From Plantimonas leprariae (GTDB lineage: Bacteria > Pseudomonadota > Alphaproteobacteria > Rhizobiales > Rhizobiaceae): a stretch of 64,000 nt of DNA. The stretch covers positions 62,001 through 126,000 of the forward strand of contig NZ_VZDO01000002.1 in assembly GCF_008802405.1 (NCBI RefSeq), given 5' to 3'. A model generated the notes under the pieces. That model was not told where the DNA came from, made no database searches, and worked only from the letters and a program-made list of their open reading frames with translations. The translations under genes were made by a program, and so were the position numbers. Position 1 is the first letter of the stretch. Every line of letters begins with the position of its first letter. Positions 53,962 through 63,895 of the stretch are shown here, piece by piece.

Positions 53962-55314
53962 ATGTTTAAGAAGGTCCTCATCGCCAACCGGGGCGAGATC
54001 GCGCTGCGCGTACTTCGCGCCTGCAAGGAACTCGGCATTCCGACGGTGGCGATCCATTCCACCGCCGACAATTCCGCCATGCATGTGCGCCTCGCGGACG
54101 AGAGCGTCTGCATCGGTCCGCCGCCGTCGCGCGACAGCTATCTGAATATCCCGCAGATCCTCGCCGCCTGCGAGATCACCGGGGCCGACGCCGTGCATCC
54201 CGGCTACGGCTTCCTGTCGGAGAACGCCCGCTTCGCCGACATCCTCGACGCGCACAAGATCACTTTCATCGGCCCGACGGCCGAGCACATCCGCGTCATG
54301 GGCGACAAGATCGAGGCCAAGCGGACCGCCAGGAACCTCGGCATCCCGGTCGTGCCTGGCTCGGCCGGCGCGGTGACAGACGAGGCGGAAGCGGCGCATA
54401 TCGCCGCCGAGATCGGTTACCCGGTGATCATCAAGGCATCCGCCGGCGGCGGCGGGCGTGGCATGAAGGTGGCGAAGAGCGCCGCCGAACTGGCCGTGGC
54501 GGTCGCGACCGCGCGCTCCGAAGCCGGCGCGGCCTTCGGCGACGATGCCGTCTATATCGAGAAATATCTCGAAAAGCCGCGGCACATCGAGGTGCAGGTG
54601 TTCGGCGATGGAGCCGGCAACGCGATCCATCTCGGCGAGCGCGACTGCTCGCTGCAGCGCCGGCACCAGAAGGTCTGGGAGGAGGCGCGCTCCCCCGCCC
54701 TCGACGACACGCAGCGCGCCCGGATCGGCGAGATCTGCGCGAAGGCCATGCAGGGCTTGCGCTACCGGGGCGCGGGCACGATCGAGTTTCTCTACGAGAA
54801 CGGCGAGTTCTACTTCATCGAGATGAACACCCGGCTGCAGGTCGAGCATCCGGTGACGGAAGCGATCACCGGCATCGATCTCGTCAATGAGCAGCTTCGC
54901 GTCGCGGCCGGCCAAGGTCTGTCGGTCACGCAGGACGACGTGCGCTTCAACGGCCACGCCATCGAGTGCCGGATCAATGCCGAGGACCCGCAGACCTTCG
55001 CGCCCTCGCCCGGCAAGATCACCTACTATCATCCGCCCGGCGGGCTCGGCGTCCGGGTCGACAGCGGCATCTACCAGGGCTACTCGATCCCGCCTTTCTA
55101 CGACAGCCTGATCGGCAAGCTCATCGTCCACGGCCGCACGCGGGCCGAATGCCTGATGCGGCTGCGCCGGGCGCTGGACGAGATCGTAGTGGACGGCATC
55201 AAGACCACCCTGCCGCTGTTCCAGGCGCTGGCGGAGACGCCGGATGTTGTCGCCGGGGAGTACGACATCCACTGGCTGGAGAAGTATCTCGGGATGGCGG
55301 CGAAGGCGGCCTGA
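53962..55314 (+). CDS. accC: Biotin carboxylase subunit of acetyl-CoA carboxylase
   Basis: A 450-residue ATP-grasp enzyme that carboxylates biotin on AccB. The N-terminal [20 protein letters not shown], the glycine-rich ATP lid [12 protein letters not shown], the block [20 protein letters not shown] and [20 protein letters not shown] are all present. The length is standard. Its stop overlaps the aat ATG (TGATG), so aat is translated from the same message. Confidence 0.98.
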   Translation: MFKKVLIANRGEIALRVLRACKELGIPTVAIHSTADNSAMHVRLADESVCIGPPPSRDSYLNIPQILAACEITGADAVHPGYGFLSENARFADILDAHKITFIGPTAEHIRVMGDKIEAKRTARNLGIPVVPGSAGAVTDEAEAAHIAAEIGYPVIIKASAGGGGRGMKVAKSAAELAVAVATARSEAGAAFGDDAVYIEKYLEKPRHIEVQVFGDGAGNAIHLGERDCSLQRRHQKVWEEARSPALDDTQRARIGEICAKAMQGLRYRGAGTIEFLYENGEFYFIEMNTRLQVEHPVTEAITGIDLVNEQLRVAAGQGLSVTQDDVRFNGHAIECRINAEDPQTFAPSPGKITYYHPPGGLGVRVDSGIYQGYSIPPFYDSLIGKLIVHGRTRAECLMRLRRALDEIVVDGIKTTLPLFQALAETPDVVAGEYDIHWLEKYLGMAAKAA

Positions 55315-55982
55315 TGGCGAGACGGCGCGGCGAGAAGCTGGACATCACGCCGTCGATCCTGCTGAAGGCCTATGCCTGCGGCATCTTCCCCATGGCGGAG
55401 AACGCCGACGATCCGACGATTTTCTGGATCGACCCGACCGAGCGCGGCATCCTGCCGCTCGACGGCTTCCATCTCTCCAGAAGCCTCGCCAAGACGATCC
55501 GCCGCGAGCGCTTCGAGGTCCGCTTCGACACCGCCTTCCCGGCCGTGGTCGACGGCTGCGCCGAGCCGGCGCCGGGCCGGCAGCAGACCTGGATCAACGC
55601 CGACATCCGCGCGCTGTATCTCGCGCTGTACGAGCTCGGCCACGCGCATTCGGTGGAGACGTGGCGCGACGGGCAGCTCGTCGGCGGACTCTACGGCGTC
55701 AGCCTCGGCGCGGCCTTCTTCGGCGAAAGCATGTTCTCGCGGGAGACGGACGCCTCGAAGGTGGCGCTCGCCTTCCTGGTGGAGCGGCTGCGGCGCGGCG
55801 GCTATCGCCTCCTCGACACCCAGTTCATCACGTCGCATCTGCAAAACTTCGGCGCGGTGGAGATCAGCCGCGCCGAGTACCACGTGCTGCTTGACCGGGC
55901 GCTCGCCGAACCGGCGACGTTTCAGCCTTGCGGCGGCGGATCCGCCGCGTCCGTCTTGCAGCTCTTCAGCCAGACATCGTAG
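55314..55982 (+). CDS. aat: Leucyl/phenylalanyl-tRNA--protein transferase
   Basis: A 222-residue L/F-transferase that adds Leu or Phe to proteins with N-terminal Arg or Lys, marking them for ClpS/Clp[30 protein letters not shown], and [20 protein letters not shown] are family signatures, along with [17 protein letters not shown]. It starts at the ATG overlapping the accC stop. Its last 61 nt overlap the DUF2155 gene on the other strand. accC-aat linkage is common in alphaproteobacteria. Confidence 0.96.
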   Translation: MARRRGEKLDITPSILLKAYACGIFPMAENADDPTIFWIDPTERGILPLDGFHLSRSLAKTIRRERFEVRFDTAFPAVVDGCAEPAPGRQQTWINADIRALYLALYELGHAHSVETWRDGQLVGGLYGVSLGAAFFGESMFSRETDASKVALAFLVERLRRGGYRLLDTQFITSHLQNFGAVEISRAEYHVLLDRALAEPATFQPCGGGSAASVLQLFSQTS

Positions 55983-56320
55983 ACCGGGTGCTCGACGGCG
56001 TTGAGGCCGGGCGAGTCCGAGAACATCCAGCCGTTGAAGATGCGCCTGATCTGCCGGTCGAGCGTGATCTCGTCGACCTCGACGAAGGCGTCGGTCTTCG
56101 CTGGCTCGTCGGGCGCACTTGTGTAGCAGACGCGCGGCGTCACCTGCAGCGCGCCGAACTGCACCGTCTCGTCCACCGTTGCGTCGAAGGTCGTGATCCG
56201 CCCGGTGATCTTGTCGAGCCCCGAGAACTCGGCGACCTTGTTGCGAATCCGCTCGGCCGATGACGGCCCGACCGAGCATAGAAGTGCCGCCGATACGGCG
56301 GCAATGACGACCGGTCTCAT
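55922..56320 (-). CDS. Exported DUF2155 protein
   Basis: A 132-residue protein with a signal peptide (about 1-22, ending PSSAERI). The domain has [39 protein letters not shown] and [20 protein letters not shown], typical of DUF2155, with two cysteines that could pair. Function is unknown; the family is usual beside NDUFA12 and aat in alphaproteobacteria. The ATG at 56320 gives a clean signal peptide; a TTG six codons upstream is less likely. Confidence 0.9.
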   Translation of the reverse strand: MRPVVIAAVSAALLCSVGPSSAERIRNKVAEFSGLDKITGRITTFDATVDETVQFGALQVTPRVCYTSAPDEPAKTDAFVEVDEITLDRQIRRIFNGWMFSDSPGLNAVEHPVYDVWLKSCKTDAADPPPQG

Positions 56321-56347
56321 GATGGTGCTATTCGGCAAACCGTCGGA

Positions 56348-56728
56348 TCACGGCTGCCAAGCGTCGTAGTCGCCGGTCACGCGCGGACGTTTCGTCTGGT
56401 TGAGCAGCGAGCCCTTCGGCCGGTAGGCGTTCGGCGTCCCGGTAAGGTTCTCGATATGCGGCTTCTGCCAGTCGCGCGCTTTATAGGTCTCCTGCGAGGG
56501 GGCGACGTCGACGCGATGGTGCATCCAGCCGTGCCAGCCGGGCGGGATCATCGAGGCTTCGGCGTAGCCGCTGTAGACGACCCAGCGGCGCTTGCCGTCC
56601 GCCGTCTGATAGTAGACGTTGCCGCGCTCGTCCTCGCCGACGCGCTGGCCGAAGCGCCAGGTCCAGAACCGCGTGCCGATCGTCTCCCTGTTCCACCAGG
56701 TGAAGACCAGAAGAAGCCATTTCATCAT
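56348..56728 (-). CDS. NADH:ubiquinone oxidoreductase accessory subunit NDUFA12 (B17.2)
   Basis: A 126-residue homologue of the mitochondrial complex I accessory subunit B17.2. Diagnostic blocks are GTRFWTWRFGQRVGEDERGN, VYYQ...KRRWVVY, and IPPGWHGWMHHRVDVAP, with a C-terminal RPRVTGDYDAWQP. In alphaproteobacteria it is a peripheral complex I subunit or assembly factor, encoded away from the nuo operon. Two adjacent ATGs (56728 and 56725) are possible starts. It lies between a GNAT gene and the DUF2155 gene. Confidence 0.95.
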   Translation of the reverse strand: MMKWLLLVFTWWNRETIGTRFWTWRFGQRVGEDERGNVYYQTADGKRRWVVYSGYAEASMIPPGWHGWMHHRVDVAPSQETYKARDWQKPHIENLTGTPNAYRPKGSLLNQTKRPRVTGDYDAWQP

Positions 56729-56754
56729 CGGACTGCTCGCATCGTGCGCGGTGG

Positions 56755-57282
56755 TTATGGCGTCGCGTCGCCGGATTGTCCACCGACGCTGACGCGGCGC
56801 TCGGCCAAGAGGCGCTCCATCCGCATCATTCGCGGCACGGTGGTTTCCGCTTCGAGCCCGAGCGCCGCGAAGCCGTGCTTCTCGTAGAACTCGACGGCCG
56901 GGCGGTTCGCGGCCTCGACGTCGAGGCGAACGCGGTCGACGGCGGGAAAGGCTTCGATCGCGGAAGCGAGAAGCGCCGTACCGACGCCGTGGCGTTGCTC
57001 GGCCGGCAGCACGTAGAGCTGGTGCAGGAACAGGACCCCCGGCTCCTCCTCCGCCGCGAATCCCATGCCGACGATGGCACCTTCGCGTTCGGCGACGGGA
57101 AAGTGGGCTTCCGGGCGCCGCAGCCGCTGTTCCATTGCCTCGATCGAATGCCAGCCGGCCGTCAGCCGCTCGACTTCCTCCGGCCCATAGAGCTCGTCGT
57201 AGGTCGCGTGCCACGTATCGCGCAGCAGCACGCGCAACACTTCCAGATCGTCGGCAGTCGCCCGGCGGATCGCGACGCTCAT
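56755..57282 (-). CDS. GNAT-family N-acetyltransferase (after gatB)
   Basis: A 175-residue GNAT protein. Motif A is [20 protein letters not shown] with the Q/R-x-x-G-x-G/A acetyl-CoA loop, and [17 protein letters not shown] is the C-terminal motif B. The substrate is unknown. Its ATG overlaps the gatB stop (ATGA), so it is translationally coupled to gatB. A related but distinct GNAT lies between gatC and gatA. Confidence 0.9.
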   Translation of the reverse strand: MSVAIRRATADDLEVLRVLLRDTWHATYDELYGPEEVERLTAGWHSIEAMEQRLRRPEAHFPVAEREGAIVGMGFAAEEEPGVLFLHQLYVLPAEQRHGVGTALLASAIEAFPAVDRVRLDVEAANRPAVEFYEKHGFAALGLEAETTVPRMMRMERLLAERRVSVGGQSGDATP

Positions 57283-58778
57283 TCGAGGCCGAGCTTCCGC
57301 TTGACGAGGTCGTTGACCGCCTGCGGATTGGCCTTGCCGCCGGAGGCGCGCATCACCTGCCCGACGAACCAGCCGGCGAGCGTCGGCTTCGCCTTCGCCT
57401 GTTCGACCTTGTCCGGGTTCGCCGCGATGACCTCGTCGACGGTCTTCTCGATCGCGCCGGTATCCGTCACCTGCTTGAGACCGCGCGCCTCCACGATCTC
57501 GGCCGGGTCACCGCCCTCGTTCCAGACGATCTCGAACAGGTCCTTGGCGATCTTGCCGGAGATGGTCTCGGCGCGGATGAGGTCGAGGATGCCGCCGAGC
57601 TGCGCCGCCGAAACCGGCGTTTCCTCGATCGACCTGCCCGACTTGTTCAGCGCGCCGAGGAGATCGTTGATCACCCAGTTCGCCGCCTGCTTGGCCTCGC
57701 GACCCTTGGCGACAGCCTCGAAAAAGTCGGCGATCGCCTTCTCGGACACCAGAACCGACGCGTCGTAGACCGACAGTCCAGCCTCCGAGACGAGCCGGGC
57801 GCGCTTGTCGTCCGGCAGTTCCGGCAGGTCGCCGGCCAGCGCCTCGACGTAGGCCGCGTCGAATTCAAGCGGCAGCAGGTCGGGGTCCGGGAAGTAGCGG
57901 TAGTCGTGCGCGTCCTCCTTGGTGCGCATCGCCCGCGTCTCGCCCTTGTTCGGATCGAACAGCCGCGTTTCCTGCTCGATCGCACCGCCATCCTCCAGCA
58001 CCTCGATCTGGCGGACCGCCTCGGCCTCTATCGCCTGCCCGACGAAGCGGATCGAGTTGACGTTCTTGATCTCGCAGCGCGTGCCGAACTCAGCCCCTGG
58101 CCGACGCACGGAGACGTTCACGTCGGCGCGCATGGAGCCCTCGTCCATGTTGCCGTCGCAGGTGCCAAGATAGCGCAGGATCGTCCGGAGCTTCGTCAGA
58201 TAGGCTTTCGCCTCGTCCGCCGAGCGCATGTCCGGCTTCGAGACGATCTCCATCAGCGCGACGCCGGAACGGTTAAGGTCGACGAAGGACAGCGTCGGGC
58301 TCTGATCGTGCATCGACTTGCCGGCGTCCTGCTCGAGATGCAGACGCTCGATGCCGATCTCGACCTCGTCGAACTCGCCCTTGTTGTTCGGGCCGACCGA
58401 GACGAGCACCTTGCCCTCGCCGACGATCGGGTCCTTGAACTGCGAGATCTGGTAGCCCTGCGGCAGGTCCGGGTAGAAGTAGTTCTTCCGGTCGAAGACC
58501 GAGCGGTGGTTGATGGCCGCCTTCAGCCCGAGGCCGGTGCGGATGGCCTGGCGCACGCATTCCTCGTTGATCACCGGCAGCATGCCCGGCATCGCCGCGT
58601 CGACGAGGCTGACATTGTCGTTCGGCTCGGAACCGAAGGCCGTCGAAGCGCCGGAGAAGAGCTTCGCTTCCGACAGCACCTGCGCGTGGACTTCCATGCC
58701 GACGACGATTTCCCAATCGCCGGTGGCGCCGGCGATGAATTTCTTCGGATCGGGCGTGCGGGTGTCGAGAATGGCCAT
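57279..58778 (-). CDS. gatB: Asp-tRNA(Asn)/Glu-tRNA(Gln) amidotransferase subunit B
   Basis: A 499-residue GatB, the kinase-like subunit that binds the tRNA and activates Glu or Asp on it. [35 protein letters not shown] and [20 protein letters not shown] with IKNVNS mark the catalytic domain; the C-terminal 150 residues form the YqeY/tail domain that grips tRNA. It is unlinked from gatA and gatC, which lie about 1.2 kb away. Together they amidate mischarged tRNA made by a non-discriminating GltX or AspS. Confidence 0.97.
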   Translation of the reverse strand: MAILDTRTPDPKKFIAGATGDWEIVVGMEVHAQVLSEAKLFSGASTAFGSEPNDNVSLVDAAMPGMLPVINEECVRQAIRTGLGLKAAINHRSVFDRKNYFYPDLPQGYQISQFKDPIVGEGKVLVSVGPNNKGEFDEVEIGIERLHLEQDAGKSMHDQSPTLSFVDLNRSGVALMEIVSKPDMRSADEAKAYLTKLRTILRYLGTCDGNMDEGSMRADVNVSVRRPGAEFGTRCEIKNVNSIRFVGQAIEAEAVRQIEVLEDGGAIEQETRLFDPNKGETRAMRTKEDAHDYRYFPDPDLLPLEFDAAYVEALAGDLPELPDDKRARLVSEAGLSVYDASVLVSEKAIADFFEAVAKGREAKQAANWVINDLLGALNKSGRSIEETPVSAAQLGGILDLIRAETISGKIAKDLFEIVWNEGGDPAEIVEARGLKQVTDTGAIEKTVDEVIAANPDKVEQAKAKPTLAGWFVGQVMRASGGKANPQAVNDLVKRKLGLE

Positions 58779-58806
58779 GGCGGTTCGCAGAGGGGTATGG
58801 CGAAAG

Positions 58807-58834
58807 CGCTAGAGGAAAGCTCGGACCCGTTCAA
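58807..58834 (-). promoter_or_regulatory. Possible gatB promoter
   Basis: On the minus strand TTGAAC (58834-58829) and CTAGCG (58812-58807) are separated by 16 nt, about 30 nt before the gatB ATG. The -10 match is moderate. Confidence 0.4.
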
Positions 58835-58907
58835 GGGAGCCGAGTGCCGCGCTCGCCATTCCGCCAAGCGGCAGCTATCCTGCCCGCAACTGGCGAAGGA
58901 GCGGCGC

Positions 58908-59474
58908 ATGAACGTCCAGTCCCTTTCCCGGTCCTCGAAGACGCTGTCGATCGACGAGTTCTTCGACTGGATCGAAACCAAGGACGAGAAGTACGAACTG
59001 GTCGATGGGAAGCCCGTCTTGCAGCCTTGGGTGAAGCGGAATCACAACCGTATCGTGATCAACATCGTACAATCGCTCGGCCAAGCTCTCGATGGATCGC
59101 GCTTCGAAATCGCGACCGGCGATTTCGCGATATCGACGGGCCCCCGCAGTGTTCGGTACGCTGATGTGATGATCGAAGCCGCCGGCGGTTCGGGACAGGA
59201 GCGCACTACGGACACCGCAGCTCTGATCGTCGAAGTGCTTTCGCCGTCGACCGCGGACGTGGATTTCGGTCCGAAGCAACGGGAGTATCTTGGGCTATCG
59301 ACGCTCGACACCTACCTGATCGTCGCGCAGGACAGCCGATGCATCTGGCAATGGACGCGTGATGAAGCCGGTAGTTGGCCGGATAAGGCACTCGTCGTGG
59401 AGGAAGGCGCCGTCGAACTGAAGGCGCTCGATGCCAGTCTGCCGCTCGACGAAATCTACCGCAACGTTTCCTGA
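58908..59474 (+). CDS. Uma2-family endonuclease-like protein (DUF820)
   Basis: A 188-residue protein of the Uma2 family with a restriction-endonuclease-like fold. The PD-(D/E)xK elements are visible: D86 in RYADVM, E109 in LIVEVLSPST, and a following lysine (K123). SIDEFFDWIETKDEKYELVD is a common N-terminal block, and the internal DTYLIVAQDSR completes the core. GAAGGAG lies 6 nt before the ATG. The role of Uma2 proteins is not known; they are abundant in cyanobacteria and patchy in rhizobia. It stands alone on the plus strand among leftward gat genes, suggesting insertion. Confidence 0.88.
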   Translation: MNVQSLSRSSKTLSIDEFFDWIETKDEKYELVDGKPVLQPWVKRNHNRIVINIVQSLGQALDGSRFEIATGDFAISTGPRSVRYADVMIEAAGGSGQERTTDTAALIVEVLSPSTADVDFGPKQREYLGLSTLDTYLIVAQDSRCIWQWTRDEAGSWPDKALVVEEGAVELKALDASLPLDEIYRNVS

Positions 59475-59481
59475 ACCCCAG

Positions 59482-59721
59482 TCAGGCGTTGCGCAGAGCC
59501 TCCGCGATCGCACGCCGCTCGGCGTCGAGGTCGCCGCTTTCCACCGGCCGGCCGGCGCGGCGGTACCAGTAGGCGGCGTTGCCGAGATCGCCTTCGACGC
59601 GATGCAGATGCGCATGAATCCAGGCGGCGTCGGCGGAAGGGTCGTCCTGCACGGCCGCGTGCGCGCCGTCCCAGTCGCCGTTCTCCAGCCGCTGGATCGC
59701 GGCGGAAAGATCGTTCGCCAT
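59482..59721 (-). CDS. Small conserved protein of unknown function
   Basis: A 79-residue soluble protein, apparently all helical, with the layout of a single TPR-like hairpin: ENGDWDGAHAAVQDDPSADA followed by WIHAHLHRVEGDLGNAAYWY. Its ATG overlaps the stop of the chorismate mutase gene (TGATG), so it is coupled to it. Similar small proteins occur in many rhizobia as hypotheticals. Function cannot be assigned. Confidence 0.8.
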   Translation of the reverse strand: MANDLSAAIQRLENGDWDGAHAAVQDDPSADAAWIHAHLHRVEGDLGNAAYWYRRAGRPVESGDLDAERRAIAEALRNA

Positions 59722-60032
59722 CAGTACCCTCCGCCGCCGAGGCGGCCTTCCTCGGCTGCGATGGATGCATCCACGATCGACTGCCAGATGCGACCGTAGA
59801 GGTCCGGGTCGAGGCCGCGCGCCTCGGCCCGGTTCCGGGCATTGTTCACGACCTCCGTCACGCGCGACGGCACGTTGGCGGGGATGCCGTCGCGGGCCTT
59901 GATCTCCGCCGCGCGGTGGATACAGGCCATGCGCTCGGCGAAGAGGTCGAACAGTTCGTCGTCCACGGCGTCGATCAGGCGGCGCAGCGACGCCATGTCG
60001 TCGCAGTCGCGCGGCGAAGGGCGAGAGGTCAT
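59721..60032 (-). CDS. Chorismate mutase (AroQ class)
   Basis: A 103-residue, all-helical type II chorismate mutase that turns chorismate into prephenate for Phe and Tyr synthesis. SLRRLIDAVDDELFDLFAER and HRAAEIKARDG supply the conserved Arg, Asp, Glu and Lys positions of the active site, and VTEVVNNARNRAEARGLDP continues the second helix. It is a free-standing mutase rather than part of PheA. It starts 7 nt after gatA. Confidence 0.93.
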   Translation of the reverse strand: MTSRPSPRDCDDMASLRRLIDAVDDELFDLFAERMACIHRAAEIKARDGIPANVPSRVTEVVNNARNRAEARGLDPDLYGRIWQSIVDASIAAEEGRLGGGGY

Positions 60033-60039
60033 CCCCGCC

Positions 60040-61521
60040 TCACCACCACTTCTTCGGCTGGAAGCGGCCGGCGGCGCGCTCGATCACCGCCCCGGCCGCG
60101 AACAGGGTTTCCTCGTCGAATGGCCGGCCGATGAGTTGCAGGCCGAGCGGTGTCCCTTCGCCCGACAGTCCGGCCGGAACCGCGATGCCCGGCAGCCCGG
60201 CCATGTTCACGGTGACGGTGAAGATGTCGTTGAGGTACATCTTCACCGGATCGCTCGCGAGGTCTTCGTCGGCGATGCCGAAGGCGGCGGAAGGGGTGGC
60301 GGGCGTCAGCAGCGCGTCGATGCCGTCGGCGAACACCGTCTCGAAATCGCGCTTGATCAGCGTCCGCACCTTCTGCGCCCGGATGTAGTAGGCGTCGTAG
60401 TAGCCGGCCGACAGCACGTAGGTGCCGATCATGATGCGACGCTTCACCTCGCGCCCGAAACCCGCCGCACGGGTGTTCTCGTACATCTCGGCAACGTCTT
60501 TGCCCGGCACGCGGAGGCCGTAGCGCACGCCGTCGTAGCGCGCGAGGTTGGAAGAGGCCTCGGCCGGGGCGACGATGTAGTAGGCCGGCAGGGCGTATTT
60601 CGTGTGCGGCAGCGATACGTCGACGATCTCGGCGCCCGCGTCACGCATCCAGGCTATGCCGCGCTGCCAGACTTCCTCGATCTCGGCCGGCATGCCGTCG
60701 ATCCGGTATTCCTTCGGAATGCCGATGCGCAGCCCCTTCAGCGAGCGTCCGACCGCCGCCTCGTAGTCCGGCACCTCGTGGTCGACCGAGGTCGTGTCCT
60801 TCGGATCGCTCGACGCCATGGAGCGGAGCAGGATCGCCGCATCGCGTACGTCGCGGGCGATCGGCCCGGCCTGGTCGAGCGAGGAAGCGAAGGCGACCGT
60901 GCCCCAGCGCGAGCAGCGGCCGTAGGTCGGCTTGATGCCGACGGTGCCGGTAAAGGCCGCCGGCTGGCGGATGGAACCGCCCGTGTCGGTCGCGGTCGCG
61001 CCGGCGCAGAGATGGGCCGCAGTCGCGGCCGCCGAGCCGCCGGACGAACCGCCCGGCACGAGGTCGAGGTTGGAATCCTTCCGCCGCCACGGATTGATCA
61101 CCGGTCCGTAATGGCTGGTTTCGTTGGACGAGCCCATGGCGAACTCGTCCATGTTCAACTTGCCGAGCATCACCGCGCCATCGGTCCAGAGATTGGCGGT
61201 GACCGTCGATTCGTAGCGCGGTTCGAACTTGTCGAGGATGTGCGAGCAGGCCTGCGTGTGGACGCCCTCCGTCGCGAAGAGGTCCTTGATGCCGAGCGGG
61301 ATGCCTTCGAGCGTGCCCGCTTCCCCCGCTGCGATCCGCGCGTCGGAGCCCCTCGCCATCGCGCGCGCCTTCTCCGGCGTGACGGCGACATAGGCGTTCA
61401 GCACCGGATTGGCCGCGTCGATCGCCGCGAGATAGCTGTCGGCGAGTTCGAGCGCGGAGAAGTCCTTCCGTGCCAGCGCTTCGCGCGCCTCCGCGATCGT
61501 CAGGGCGGTGAGTTCGCTCAT
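60040..61521 (-). CDS. gatA: Asp-tRNA(Asn)/Glu-tRNA(Gln) amidotransferase subunit A
   Basis: A 493-residue amidase-signature enzyme that releases ammonia from glutamine for the amidation by GatB. The Ser-cisSer-Lys triad is K79 ([10 protein letters not shown]), S159 (GGSSGGSA) and S183 ([11 protein letters not shown]). The length is typical. It overlaps the preceding GNAT gene (ATGA) and is cotranscribed with gatC, with a GNAT gene inserted between them. Confidence 0.97.
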   Translation of the reverse strand: MSELTALTIAEAREALARKDFSALELADSYLAAIDAANPVLNAYVAVTPEKARAMARGSDARIAAGEAGTLEGIPLGIKDLFATEGVHTQACSHILDKFEPRYESTVTANLWTDGAVMLGKLNMDEFAMGSSNETSHYGPVINPWRRKDSNLDLVPGGSSGGSAAATAAHLCAGATATDTGGSIRQPAAFTGTVGIKPTYGRCSRWGTVAFASSLDQAGPIARDVRDAAILLRSMASSDPKDTTSVDHEVPDYEAAVGRSLKGLRIGIPKEYRIDGMPAEIEEVWQRGIAWMRDAGAEIVDVSLPHTKYALPAYYIVAPAEASSNLARYDGVRYGLRVPGKDVAEMYENTRAAGFGREVKRRIMIGTYVLSAGYYDAYYIRAQKVRTLIKRDFETVFADGIDALLTPATPSAAFGIADEDLASDPVKMYLNDIFTVTVNMAGLPGIAVPAGLSGEGTPLGLQLIGRPFDEETLFAAGAVIERAAGRFQPKKWW

Positions 61522-61982
61522 GGGGTCAAGGTCTTCTCGTAGAAGCGGCTATAGCCGGAATCGGGATAATCGAGAACCGCACCGCAGACGGCGAAACCGG
61601 AGCGCTGGTAGAGCGCCCAGGCCGGCTCGAAGCCCGGCGTCGCGCCGGTTTCGAGCACCAGCCTGGCGAGGCCCAGCGCCCGTGCCTTCGCCTCGATCGC
61701 TTGCAGGACGAGCCAGCCGACACCCTTGCCCCGAACTTCAGGCGCCGCGTACATGCGTTTCACCTCGCCGGTCGAGGCATCGTGCGCCTTCAGCGCGCCC
61801 ATGCCAACCGGACGGCTCGTCTCGTCGCGGACGATGAAGACGGTGGTGTCGCCGCCCGCCATCTGCTCGGCGGTCAATTGAAACTGGAACTCCGGCGGCG
61901 ACAGCGGCCGCAGATGCGCGTTCAGCGCCGCGACCAGCGCCCGCACCTCGTCCTGCAACGGGGCTTCGACGGCGATCCGCAT
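61518..61982 (-). CDS. GNAT-family N-acetyltransferase (between gatC and gatA)
   Basis: A 154-residue GNAT protein with motif [21 protein letters not shown] and motif [32 protein letters not shown] near the N terminus is typical of a rhizobial acetyltransferase group of unknown substrate. It starts 5 nt after gatC and overlaps gatA by ATGA, so it is translated within the gat message. Confidence 0.9.
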   Translation of the reverse strand: MRIAVEAPLQDEVRALVAALNAHLRPLSPPEFQFQLTAEQMAGGDTTVFIVRDETSRPVGMGALKAHDASTGEVKRMYAAPEVRGKGVGWLVLQAIEAKARALGLARLVLETGATPGFEPAWALYQRSGFAVCGAVLDYPDSGYSRFYEKTLTP

Positions 61983-61987
61983 CGCGG

Positions 61988-62275
61988 CTATTCGACGACC
62001 TTCGGCACCACGAAGAAGTGCTCGTCGCGCGCCGGCGCGTTCGCGACGATGTCGTCGGCCTTGTTGCCGTCCGTCACGCGGTCCTCGCGTTTCTTCATCG
62101 CCATCGGCGTGACGGAGGTCATCGGCTCGACGCCCTCGACGTCGACTTCGCCAAGCTGCGCGACGAAGCCGAGGATGGCGTTCAACTCGCCGCGCATCGC
62201 TTCCGCGTCGTCGTCGGAAACGGCGATGCGCGCGAGCCGGGCGACCCGGCGGACGGTGGCGGTGTCGACGGACAT
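61988..62275 (-). CDS. gatC: Asp-tRNA(Asn)/Glu-tRNA(Gln) amidotransferase subunit C
   Basis: A 95-residue GatC, the small subunit that stabilises the GatA-GatB interface. [20 protein letters not shown] and [20 protein letters not shown], then REDRVTDGN, are typical. The ATG at 62275 gives the family length; an open frame upstream runs into the MBL gene. It is the first gene of the gatC-GNAT-gatA-chorismate mutase group. Confidence 0.95.
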   Translation of the reverse strand: MSVDTATVRRVARLARIAVSDDDAEAMRGELNAILGFVAQLGEVDVEGVEPMTSVTPMAMKKREDRVTDGNKADDIVANAPARDEHFFVVPKVVE

Positions 62276-62317
62276 GCGAAACGGCCTGAAAGCTGGGACG
62301 GCAGTGGTTCGCCGCCC

Positions 62318-62346
62318 GCTATACAAAGGCCGTCCCGCCGAGGCAA
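62318..62346 (-). promoter_or_regulatory. Predicted promoter of the gatC-gatA operon
   Basis: On the minus strand TTGCCT (62346-62341), a 17-nt spacer and TATAGC (62323-62318) form a good housekeeping promoter 43 nt before the gatC ATG and 9 nt from the end of the UPF0173 gene. Confidence 0.65.
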
Positions 62347-62354
62347 CGCCGCGT

Positions 62355-63056
62355 TCAGACCTCGAAGGGCTCGCCGAACTTCGGCACGAGGATCTTGTCG
62401 GCCTCGCCTTCCATCGCCTCGCGGAACTTGTCCGGCGACTGGTCGAGCGGCGGCAGCGTGCCCCAGTGGATCGGCACGATCTTGTCGAAGTTAAAGTAGC
62501 GCCGGCAGGCCAGCGCCGCGACCGCGCCGCCCATCGTGAATCGGTCGCCGACCGGCACGAAGCCGATCTGCGGGTGATGCAACTCCTCGATGATCGCCAT
62601 GTCCGAGAAGATGTCGGTGTCACCCATGTGGTAGACGGTCGGGCCATCGCGGAAGTGCAGCATCAGCCCGTTCGGCATGCCGAGATAGGTGACGGCACCC
62701 TGGTCGTCGATCCAAGACGACGAATGGAATGCCTGTGTCAGCGTGACGGAGAAGTCGTCGAACTTCACCGTCCCGCCGGTGCCCATCGGCTCGATCGCCT
62801 CGACGCCCTGCTTGCCGATGAAGTTCGCCAGCTCGAAGTTGGCGATGACCTTCGCCTTCGTCGCCAGTGCGATGTCCACCGTGTCGCCGACATGGTCGGC
62901 ATGACCGTGGCTGAGAAGGATGTGCGTCGCGCCCTTCGTCGCCTCCGCGACTTCGCCCGAGAAGTGCGGGTTGCCCGACAGGAACGGGTCGATGATCACG
63001 ACCGAGGAACCGGCGTCGATCCGGAAGGCCGAGTGGCCGAAATAGGTGATCTTCAT
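62355..63056 (-). CDS. UPF0173 metal-dependent hydrolase (metallo-beta-lactamase fold)
   Basis: A 233-residue cytoplasmic enzyme of the UPF0173 family. It begins [13 protein letters not shown], has the metal motif [12 protein letters not shown], ligand histidines in TQAFHSSS and HIHWGTLPP (PIHWGT), and an aspartate in HMGDTDIF. The physiological substrate is unknown. It lies upstream of gatC on the same strand and is divergent from ruvX. Confidence 0.93.
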   Translation of the reverse strand: MKITYFGHSAFRIDAGSSVVIIDPFLSGNPHFSGEVAEATKGATHILLSHGHADHVGDTVDIALATKAKVIANFELANFIGKQGVEAIEPMGTGGTVKFDDFSVTLTQAFHSSSWIDDQGAVTYLGMPNGLMLHFRDGPTVYHMGDTDIFSDMAIIEELHHPQIGFVPVGDRFTMGGAVAALACRRYFNFDKIVPIHWGTLPPLDQSPDKFREAMEGEADKILVPKFGEPFEV

Positions 63057-63148
63057 GCCAGCGCGGCCATGCCTTCGTTGCGTCGATCGGGTTAAGTGAC
63101 CTGCCGCGCCGCGTGGTCAAGCGCTGCCCGCTCAAGGAGGACCCATCC

Positions 63149-63646
63149 ATGCCGACCGTCGACATCGCGGCGCTGCATCAACTGGCAGGAATGGGTACCA
63201 CGCTGGCCGGACTGGATCTCGGAACGAAGACGATCGGTGTCGCGGTGTCCGACCTCTCGTGGTCCTTCGCCCAGCCGCGGACCGTGATTCGACGGACGAA
63301 GTTCACGGCCGATGCCACCGAGCTTGCGGCTTTCCTCGCCTCGGCGGGTGTCGGCGGCATCGTGATCGGCCTGCCGCTGAACATGGACGGTTCGGAAGGC
63401 CCGCGCGTGCAGTCGACCCGCGCCTTCGTGCGAAACTACGCGCGGCTGGACGAGCGGCCGATCGCCTTCTGGGACGAGCGCCTGTCGACCGTCGCCGCGA
63501 CCCGCGCGATGATTTCCATGGACGTATCGCGTGCCAAACGCGCCGAGCGGATCGATGCGGCGGCGGCGGCCTTCATCCTCCAAGGGGCGCTCGATCGCCT
63601 TGCAGCCATCCACGATGCCGGAGATGCGCGAGAAAGCGACGGATGA
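63149..63646 (+). CDS. ruvX: Holliday junction resolvase-like RuvX (YqgF)
   Basis: A 165-residue RNase H-fold protein implicated in 16S rRNA 5'-end maturation and in recombination. The first catalytic strand is [15 protein letters not shown], then [20 protein letters not shown], and [18 protein letters not shown] (63134-63140) lies 8 nt before the ATG at 63149, which fixes the start. The last 74 nt overlap the DUF6105 gene on the opposite strand. Confidence 0.95.
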   Translation: MPTVDIAALHQLAGMGTTLAGLDLGTKTIGVAVSDLSWSFAQPRTVIRRTKFTADATELAAFLASAGVGGIVIGLPLNMDGSEGPRVQSTRAFVRNYARLDERPIAFWDERLSTVAATRAMISMDVSRAKRAERIDAAAAAFILQGALDRLAAIHDAGDARESDG

Positions 63647-63887
63647 CGAGCGCGATCGCCTTCCGGCGCCGGAAGGCCAGAACCGTGAGCACCAGCAGCG
63701 AATCGGTTGCGAAGGCATGCGCGAACAGGCCGGGAATTTCGGACGGCTCGACGTTCAGGAGCGCGCCGTAGATGCGAAACACCTCGTCGTGGAAAGCGCG
63801 CGGGAAGACGACGTCGTGAAGCGACAGGAGGTGCCAGCTCCAGAACAGCGTGCCGGGGGCGAGCCAAAGGACGAGAAACAGACGCAT
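63573..63887 (-). CDS. DUF6105-family small membrane protein
   Basis: A 104-residue protein with two hydrophobic segments (about 3-22 and 62-75). [20 protein letters not shown] and [20 protein letters not shown] and then [10 protein letters not shown] resemble the DUF6105 family of rhizobial inner-membrane proteins, from memory of the family. Function unknown. It overlaps ruvX convergently, as in related genomes. Confidence 0.8.
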   Translation of the reverse strand: MRLFLVLWLAPGTLFWSWHLLSLHDVVFPRAFHDEVFRIYGALLNVEPSEIPGLFAHAFATDSLLVLTVLAFRRRKAIALVIRRFLAHLRHRGWLQGDRAPLGG

Positions 63888-63895
63888 CGCAGGCC

